Positions 26,301 through 35,300 of a stretch of DNA of 64,000 bases are shown here, one piece after another. The position numbers and the translations under genes were made by a program. Origin of the DNA: Pyrrhosoma nymphula (taxonomy: Eukaryota > Arthropoda > Insecta > Odonata > Coenagrionidae); contig OY754339.1 of assembly GCA_963573305.1 (NCBI GenBank), forward strand, positions 4,945,941 to 5,009,940, in the 5' to 3' direction. The first letter of the stretch is position 1. Each line of letters begins with the position of its first letter. The notes beneath the pieces were generated by a model. The model made no database searches. It was not told the DNA's origin and worked only from the letters and a program-made list of their open reading frames with translations.

Positions 26301-29300
26301 ATTTGTGGGTTAAGAGGGTATGATTTACGGAGTCGAAAGCTTTCGCAAAGTCGATGTAGCAAACATCAAGTTGAGAAGAGGCTTCGAAGGCAGCGGTGAT
26401 GTGCTGATGCAGTACAGTGAGGTTAGTAGTGCAGGAGCCTCCCGGGAGGAAGCCGTGCTGCTGAGGTGAGATGTATGGGATGGCGAATGATAAGAGACGG
26501 TCATGAATAATACGTTCAAATAGGATGGAAAGGATGGGAAGGATAGATATAGGACGATAATTACTTACATCGTCTTTAGCGCCGGATTTTAAAATGGGAG
26601 TCACGAGTGCTGTTTTCCAGGCTGAAGGAAACAAACCAGCTGCAAAAAAACGGTTGAACAATTTACACAGGGGGATATGAAGAGTGTCCGCGGTTTGGAG
26701 TAGAAAGAGTGAGCCAAGGCCGTCCGCTCCCGTGGCTTTGTTGGGAGGTAAAGATTTTAGGAGGGATAGGGTCTCGTCGTTTTTAACAGAGACCCTGGAG
26801 AGTGAGTGAGGGCAAACCGGAAGAAGTGTTGGGAGAACGATTTGTGGGTGGGTGTAGCGAAGTTCGAAGAGAAGTAACTGTTGAAGGTCGAAGTTCGTTC
26901 GGAACCCGAGAAATGGCCCTGATCAGATTTGATGATGGAGGGTATGCGCGCGGGTTTTCGTCTCGAATTAAATAGGGACCAGAAGCCTTTGGGGTTTGTA
27001 ATCATGTCGTCAGTAATCGATTTCACACTATTGTCATAGTCGCGGCGTAGGAGACTCCGTGATATTCGGCGAAGGCGTGAGAATGAGGCGTATGTGTGTG
27101 GGTTGGGAAATAACTTCCAAAGCTTCCATTTCCGGACTCGAAAGGCGTAATTAGGGTTGTGGACTTAGAAACGTCTTGGGGTACATTGACAAGACCAGTC
27201 ATGAAGTTGGTACCGTTGCCAACTTCAAACTATGTTATTTTTGTTGTTAAATATTTTGATTGTGCCGCTCTCGCTGTTATGTTCAAGATGGAACGTTTTT
27301 TCTTCCTCTCTTCTCCTTATTGACCTTCCCATGGCTCAGCCAAATTGCCCATTTAGTCTCTATGACGGGCCTCTGAGAGTGAAGATACTAGTTTAATTCC
27401 TTAACCTTTGTTTAGTGTCGATTTCAATATTCCGTGGGCGTATCAATGCGATCAGATGAATGTCATTATTTTTTTTGTAGCAACAATTTTTTAGTTCGAC
27501 GTTTCTATAATTCTCCCGCGTGTTTTGCCTCTTCAACTGGCTAATACTCATTGAATATTAATTCTAATGTCAATTTCATTGGAAATTCACGGGGGGCGGG
27601 ATGTTTGCGCCGATGCGAGCTCGTTTTTTTAAATGTGCATTCGAATCTCCCTCCTCGACCTTCCCCCTAACCTTGTTCATCTGGAGGGTGGGGTGTGCAC
27701 CAGCACCACCTACGATGCGGGAGGGGCGGTTGCAGCTGGCTTCTTTCGTCGAGGAGAGCGAACGTCTCCCGAGTCATGGTACTAATACATGTGTTAGTAC
27801 CATGTCCCGAGTGTTATTGGTTTTAGAACGGAGTCCTGATCGGGGATGTTATCCCGACGGCCGGCGAGTTTTCTTCCCTTTCCTTATCTTCCCTCGTTCC
27901 TTTCTTTTTATATATTTAATTGATTCTCGTGGGTCACGGCTTGTCCCAGTCACGCGTGCCTACAGTTACTTTGAATAAACCCGTATCCCTCGTTAACCGT
28001 CATAGGTTTTTTGGTGACCCCCCCCTTTCTCGTGTTCAACTATTAATGGCACAACGTCGCCGAGTACTTGGCATCCGTGCCCTCGCGGTCTTCGAGTAGT
28101 CTCGTGTTTTCTCGTCTCTGAGGGTGCGTTCCTAAACTTTGGTGGCCACTCTACTCATCCCCGCTTATGTTTGGATGTATTCCTCTGGGTCTATTCATTG
28201 CATTCTTGCACAACTACCGAGCTATATTGCACTCTTATATACCGTTTTATTTTCCCCTTTGTCTGTTGGGCAAGCTTTGCGCCCAAATTCGAGCAGGTCG
28301 ACATTCGCCAAAAATTAACGAAAAAAATTAAATGAAGTTAGCTTTGTATCAGTTGATGTATAATTTTTACAGCTAAAAGTTAACTCTTCTAAAACGTAAC
28401 GGTTAAGTTAAATAGTTAACTACATTTTTAAAAATTAATTTTAATCGTTAGTTTGTAAAATCGTTAATCCCAACTATCTTGTAAACATGACCAAATCGTG
28501 AAGCAGGCGCTTTTAACCGCGTTTTGACTTGATTCATGATGACTCACGTCAAGTATGTGAATTATATCGAGTCAAAGTGATCACATGTGCCATTTCATTT
28601 TAAAGGGAAATACGTTCTTTCCAACGATGTATAATTTGTCCAATCGTGCATGCTCAGTGTTGATGTGAGCGCGTTTAAGTACAGGTCTACACAATTTTTA
28701 CGGCGAAATTGGGGTGAATTTTTACGGGAAACGGCAGAAAAGTTCCCTGAAATGGGATCTGCTCGCGGTCCTCCGGTTGAAGTGAGCACTGCTTGAGGTG
28801 ACTGGCGCGGTAATCCTGGGGCACGTTTTAATAAAATTTAAAGTAAGTCGAAAAAAAAATGTTCGACCACATTTCATTTGAGTGCATCTATTTATGCGTT
28901 GGAACTCACCATACAGGCAGCAATGCAAATGATGGAAGAATTATTTTTTTAAATTTTTTCCTAAATTAAAACATTTTATGACTATAGTTTTCGGTGCGGT
29001 ATTAGAAATTTAAACGAAATTATATTGAAATATGTTTCTTTGTAATACTGGACTCGGCGTGACACTTTCATATTTAGGAATTGCCACGAGAAATAATACG
29101 TACCTTAGTATTTGTTAGCAACAATTATGGCAATAAATATATTATTTCGCGTTTAGAAGAAAATCTGTACATATGCAATAGAATTATTACGAAATATATG
29201 TCATGTTAAGGTTAAATTTTTAAATAGCGTTAAATTGCACAAAAAAACAAATCGGCATCATGCCACTTTTTCACTTTTATCCATAGATAATCCTAATGAG

Positions 29301-32300
29301 AACATATATGCAGAGTTTCATGCAAATCTGTTCATAAACTAAATGGGCGAAAGGCTAGCCTTTCATGTATAAAGGAATTTTTCTACATGGCAAAAATTGC
29401 CTGTACATTGTGTCATCCTAACGAAAATTATGATGAGGCTTTTTTATAGTTAAGTTTCGAAATATGTATATTTGATTTCCATGTTACCATCATTTATAAG
29501 TAAAATGTTATATTTTGAATATATATTTAACATCAATGTTTTCTATGGTTGGATTGAAATTTGGCGTCACCTAAGGCCAGCACTAACCAGCCTAAAGCAG
29601 ATGCTCGGACTATAAGCCGCCCCTGAGTTCCAGGCTGGTTCAAAATCACATATCTTTGGTGGCCAAAGCACCTCAGAGATCCTAGAAGACGTTACAGTTG
29701 GGAAGCCATGCGCTTTCAAACGGTTCAAAGTAATGAGAAAGCTAACAACACTAACGATCGATCCAGGCCTTAAATTTTCAACCTTTGAAATATCATATGG
29801 AAGTGATTGCCTTTTTGACTAACCTGACTGTTTATGCCTCCAATTTGCTCTTGAATTGTACTGGACTATTGAGGCCTAAGAACTCGTGGAAACCATTTCT
29901 TAATGGGTATTATTATTATTATTAATTTTGCATGCTTAACTTAATTTAATTGATTAACTTCTCGGCAGTCCAAGTTTTCAACTGGGCGCTTCAAGGATAA
30001 TTTTTCATGCATTTTTGTTTAAAATACCGTCTTTTAGATGGAGATTGTAACTTTTTACAGCCCTGCAAATTATGTATTCAGAGAAGTCATACACCAAAGC
30101 CTAATGCATTAATTTTATTTTTCGGTGATTTTGAGTGATGTTTTCCTTCTTTTCAATGGAGTTCACTCTAGGAGAATGAGTTTACGTTCTTATACTTTTT
30201 CATGCCACTTCCATGATATTCTGAGATATTTCCATCAAGTCATCCCTTTGCCACATTTGAAAATTTCTTATTTTGCAAGCTTACTTCAAGCAGATAAACC
30301 ATAAAGAACGATATAAAAATGAGAAGATGACTACGAAATGACTAAGAACTTATTAAAGCTACCATCTAAGCGAGCAGGTAAGAACTTCAGCTAGTGTGGA
30401 AAAGGTTGGCTGTTAAATGACTTAATGCCATCAATTTAATGCAATGACTAGGTACTAACTCAACATCATCAAAATATAAGTGAGTAAAATGTATAGATGA
30501 TAAGTATATACCATAAAGGAATAAAAAATAAATAAAGAGGATAATTAGAAAAAAAACAAACTCATAATTATTGTGTCATAAACAAATAAGTATTTATTTA
30601 AATACAAAATATATTAATAATCAATAAGTTGACCAGAGAAACTCAAAAATCATTAAAAATGGGATCACAAGCAACAAAACACTCAAACAAAAACAAGCCA
30701 TCATTTTTACAATCCTTCTTCATAACACCTATGAACTATGCTCAAACAAGCTTCCATGATACACTCATGGAAAAGCATAATTTTTCTAAGCATGTTGATT
30801 ATAATATTAACTTGAGTTTCAAGCAGAAAAATCAATAAATACAATAAAGACAAGCTTAACACTTATTTAAGCAACCAAGCCTAAGCCAACATTTATAGTC
30901 ACAAAAAAGATTATTTACAACATTATCAATGAAAATACTTTGGAAGTTCTCATTCACACAAATCACGCCATGAACTATATGGGTAGCAAGGGATAAGACA
31001 CCTCCCATTGTATTCTTCAAAAATTTTTTATACCTTAGCTGTACCTTGAAAATGATGCTAAGAAACTTCAATCACTAATGAAAGCACCACTTACGACCCT
31101 GGCAACTGAAGTAATTGTTCATTCTTCATTCTATATGCAATTCCGGGTAATTTTATACATGATATAAATAAAACTGCTACTTCTGTAAAATTCATTATCC
31201 TCAGGTCTTCCTTAATATGCTTAACACAGCAAAGATATGTAAATTAATAAAAAAAATCCACTGCTTTATCGATGTTAAATGCAGACTGCATTATGTGAAA
31301 TGGGTGTTATTTGTCGTTCAAATTGTGCTACCTAGAAGACATCAACAACTCCAAGAAACAAAAAAAAGAACGGTGAGAACTTTCCAAACATTTTCTGACA
31401 TTCTTTTCAAAAAAATAAGTTTTTGTACTGCTCAGTAAAAAAAATGTGCAAATCCACTACAAAATAAAAAAATAATGAAGAACAAATCTTAATATTCTCA
31501 TCAATTATTAGATATTCTAATGTGATTGATCCTGATGAATTCGTACACAGTTTTCAGAACATAAATGTTATCTAGCAGCCTTCTGTGTTCACAAGAGAAG
31601 ACAGCCTCGGTAAATTTACACCCTGATGAACATTGAAAGGTTAATTTCCAGTGTATTCTTAAAAATCTGAAAGAATTTCCTGAAAAAGCATTCAAAAATG
31701 CAATGAAAACATGAAACTGAGCTTTCATTTCGGAATACACAATGCATGTTGGCCCAACAGCATCAATCCACCCCAATAATAAATTATTCGGATGAAAATT
31801 TCAGTCACATGATTTCTGTAGAAAAATCATCTGCAGGGAGTGTAAAACACACATTTCTAAACTTCATAGTCATACCTACAGAATGATACCTTTACAGCAC
31901 TACCAGAGAGTCCAGCACCAAGTAAGGTATGATCACGGTGGACAAAATATGGCTTGGCTATCCATTTTGTCTTCCTAGATCAGATGATATTCACAAACCA
32001 TTGATGTGCAGAGTAGTTCATCATTCAGGAAAACCAGTCATGATTCCCAATTCTCATTTAAGTTCACGATAAGCAATGTCTTATGCTTCATTTGTACTAA
32101 GTACCTATAGCTTTAAACTAATATTCCAGAACCAACCTCAGCATTGAAGGTGACTTGTTGTGGCAGCTGGAGCCTTCGAGGTCGGCGTCTAGCACCATCC
32201 CCTCCAGCACCGCTGCCACCAGAGATGTCACCATCAAATGCTGACTCTTCCCCAGTATCATGGCTTTCTGAAAAGTGGCATTCACCAGGGAATGATATAG

Positions 32301-35300
32301 GACGCTGTCTTGGCGCTGGAGATCCTGTGGCTCTTATTCTTTGGGATGGCAATGTTGTAGACGATGCTAACCTACTGGTGCTTGCAGAGCCTACAACCCC
32401 ATTTGGTGCAACACGTCTGTAAACCTCAAGTGTCAAGTGATCCCGATAGGACCTGAAATTAAGCATTATTGCCCATTAATTAATCATACCTTTTAATAGA
32501 ATTACCTAATTGAAATTCAAGGGGAACCAATTATGCATTAAACTTACTAGACTGCTGAAATGCAAGTGACATGAAAAAGATATCTATGGGGAGCAGCCAC
32601 AATGTTAAAGTAAATGAAAAATTACCAAAATATTTAGAGAGATAACTGTTACATTACTAATTTTTTTATTGGTGTATAAATGCAAACGAATCAGTATCTA
32701 CTAGTCTAGTAGTGCTGGATTAATTGCAATATGTCTTACTTCATTCAAGTTTTGTGCAATGACAACTTACATGGTATTTTGATTTATTACAGATGAAATA
32801 TTCTATCAAAAAGCACAAGATAATAGTGCTTTTACTGCAGTGATTTAGAGAGATAAATTGTCACACATCCCTTAGTTCCAAATCCATAACAAATTGTGCA
32901 CTATTGCACAAATATGAATAAAAAACAAAGGCTTTCAATATCCCCATCCATGTTCATACATCAAACTGACAGAAATTAGTAAGATTTTGTAATGTCCACT
33001 TTCAATAAAATACAATGCAAAATTACACTTCTTATGCATTCTTTCTTGAATTTGAACATTTCATGCACTCACTTATATGGAGACAGAAATAGAGATGTTA
33101 AAATCAAACTTCAAGAAAAATGGAAAAGCATATAATGCAAATTGATGGTTGAAAAGAATATTTTCAAGCATTATCTTACCGTATGAGAGTGAGGATTTCA
33201 TCCTCTGGCATTGTAACGACATTCTTCTCCCCAACAAAAATAACCAAATCTCCAGCTCGCAACCCAGCCTTGTCAGCAGGTAGTCCACTTTCAACTCGTT
33301 CCACTCTAAAGAAAATAAAATATTTCCCAAATTAATCATCAATAATTCAGTAGAAATAATTATTAAATTATTCATATTTATTCAGTATTTTCCAACTTTA
33401 ATTGACTCGAAGGTAAGCAAGTGATCCAAATAAGATGAATTTGAAAGTGATCCAAATAAGATAAATTTGAAGAATTAAACTTCCTAAGAACTGAAGTAAA
33501 AAGTATTGCTACAATATAAACAAGATTTGGGTGTAAGACATGAATTTAAGAAAAAAAATTATTTAAAGAAAGCATAAAAAGTAGGCCCAACATTAATATA
33601 CTTGAAAGTGATTGAGTTATGTCAGTGATGTGTAGTTTTTAAAGATCCCCCACAGCATTCATACAGAAAACAGGGAGCTAGGAAGGCATTCTTATGATAG
33701 AAATGTCTGAATACCTACATATATAGATGTGATCTACAATAACTTTAGAAAAAAATAGTTCATTATATCCCCGAGATTAATGTAGCTGTTAGTTAAACCA
33801 GGCAACTCAATTTTGATGATTGGATCAAGCAGTAAAAATACAAGCATTAGTGGAGAGACAACGTATGTTGAGGCATCCATAATTTTTCAAGAGAAATAGA
33901 TGACTACCTCGGTGGCTGTGTCCACGCAACTGAGAATCCATATCCTGTTCCCCCAGGTGGCTTGATGAGCCTTCGAGTAGTCGTGAAGGGAGTTCGACCC
34001 TTGGGTGAGGGTCCTTTCCTGGGAGGTAACTTAACCCGGGTGCTTCTTTCTCTGGAGCCTTCACCCTCCTCCTCATCCTCGTCACCCTCTCCTTCAAGTT
34101 CAAGATGTCGAAGGAAGCTATTATCCTCCAGGACAGAGGCAGGTGCTGTTGGGAAAAAATTCAAGTGATGAATAAAATGATAATAGGTATCCATATGCTA
34201 GAGAGAAAAAAGTACAGTGAGGCATAGTTAATAAAGACCAAACATATCAAAGTAATATATCTAATTAAAGAATGACTTAAAAACATAAACCCTTTCACTG
34301 CCAGCAAATTCCAGGTAGGGCGTGCCAAGACTACCACCTCCATTTTCACACATATTTAATATGCATAGTAGTTTTTAGATTTTTAAAAGCCTCTATAGGT
34401 ATCCATTTATTTATTCTACTAAGATAATTTTTTCCCTAACATTAGGAAAGCATTAAGAAATGCAATGGGGAACACTAATGCATTTTGAGGACAGTTAAAA
34501 TTGACAAGTTATGCCAATGCCAACCAATATAATGGCTAGAGGTGGTTCTCGCACATTTGCAGAAGGCCAATAGATCCTCAGGCAGAAAAAGGGTGAAAGC
34601 ACAAATGCAATATGATGAAGAGCGTAATATGATATGTTCTACTGGGAGATGAGAATTAATGTGAATTAATGAATAATTAATTACAAATGTGTTTGAGAGT
34701 TAATATGAGTTGATGAAATAAAAATAATAAGTACCTGAGGCAGATGTGGAAGCCACAGCACCTGCATCCCTAGAAGTTGAAGCCTTTCCAATCTCCATGG
34801 CTGTAAAAGAGAACCAGTGAAATTAAATCACAGATTTTAAAAACCTATATGTGCTACATTAACAATGAAATTCTTTGCCAATTCTCAACAGATAGTTAAG
34901 ATATAAAATAAGCAAAGAAGTTTATACCAGCGGGAAGGCTGAGATGGAAATGGACAAGACGTGTGGAGAAAAAAACAAAGGAAATATTGTATTGTAATAG
35001 TTATTTTGTAGCAAATAATGATAAAATACATATCACATGCTTTAAGATCATAGAATAGGACCATTTTGTACTTCTAAAGACAATATTAAAATGGAACCAT
35101 GATTTAAGAACACTGGCAAAATTTGAAGAACGTCTAAAGTTACAACAGAGAGCGAGAAAGAGAAAGAATTTTATACTAATAAGAGTGAAGGAGAAAAATA
35201 CAAGTATTCTGAATATTAATGACACTTACCATAACCATTTGTATCCTTGTGTTCTACTTTCTTTAATCTGGACCTCCTGTCAACTTGATCACTCTCCCCA

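Larger units (their letters stand above)
20405..28478. mobile_element. hAT-like element with nested retrotransposons
   Basis: The left end reads catagttggga and the right end, complemented, gatagttggga. Both continue into A/T-rich subterminal sequence made of many gttaac/agtaact motifs (20414-20610 and 28370-28470). An alignable gattaaagttaatc (left) corresponds to gattaaaattaatt (right). An identical 8-bp duplication flanks the two ends, the length typical of hAT insertions. No transposase remains; the interior is a BEL/Pao element carrying a LINE. The right arm is shorter and more diverged. Confidence 0.6.
32453..35229 (-). other. Short GEF introns 1 to 4
   Basis: Introns 35229-34801, 34734-34146, 33907-33306 and 33179-32453. 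All are AT-rich, between about 430 and 730 bases, and no repeat or other gene was seen. Confidence 0.6.

Noticed and set aside
33825..34168. Other frames over GEF exon 3
   Set aside because: They are shadows; only the frame giving the acidic run and PDZ start joins neighbouring exons in phase.
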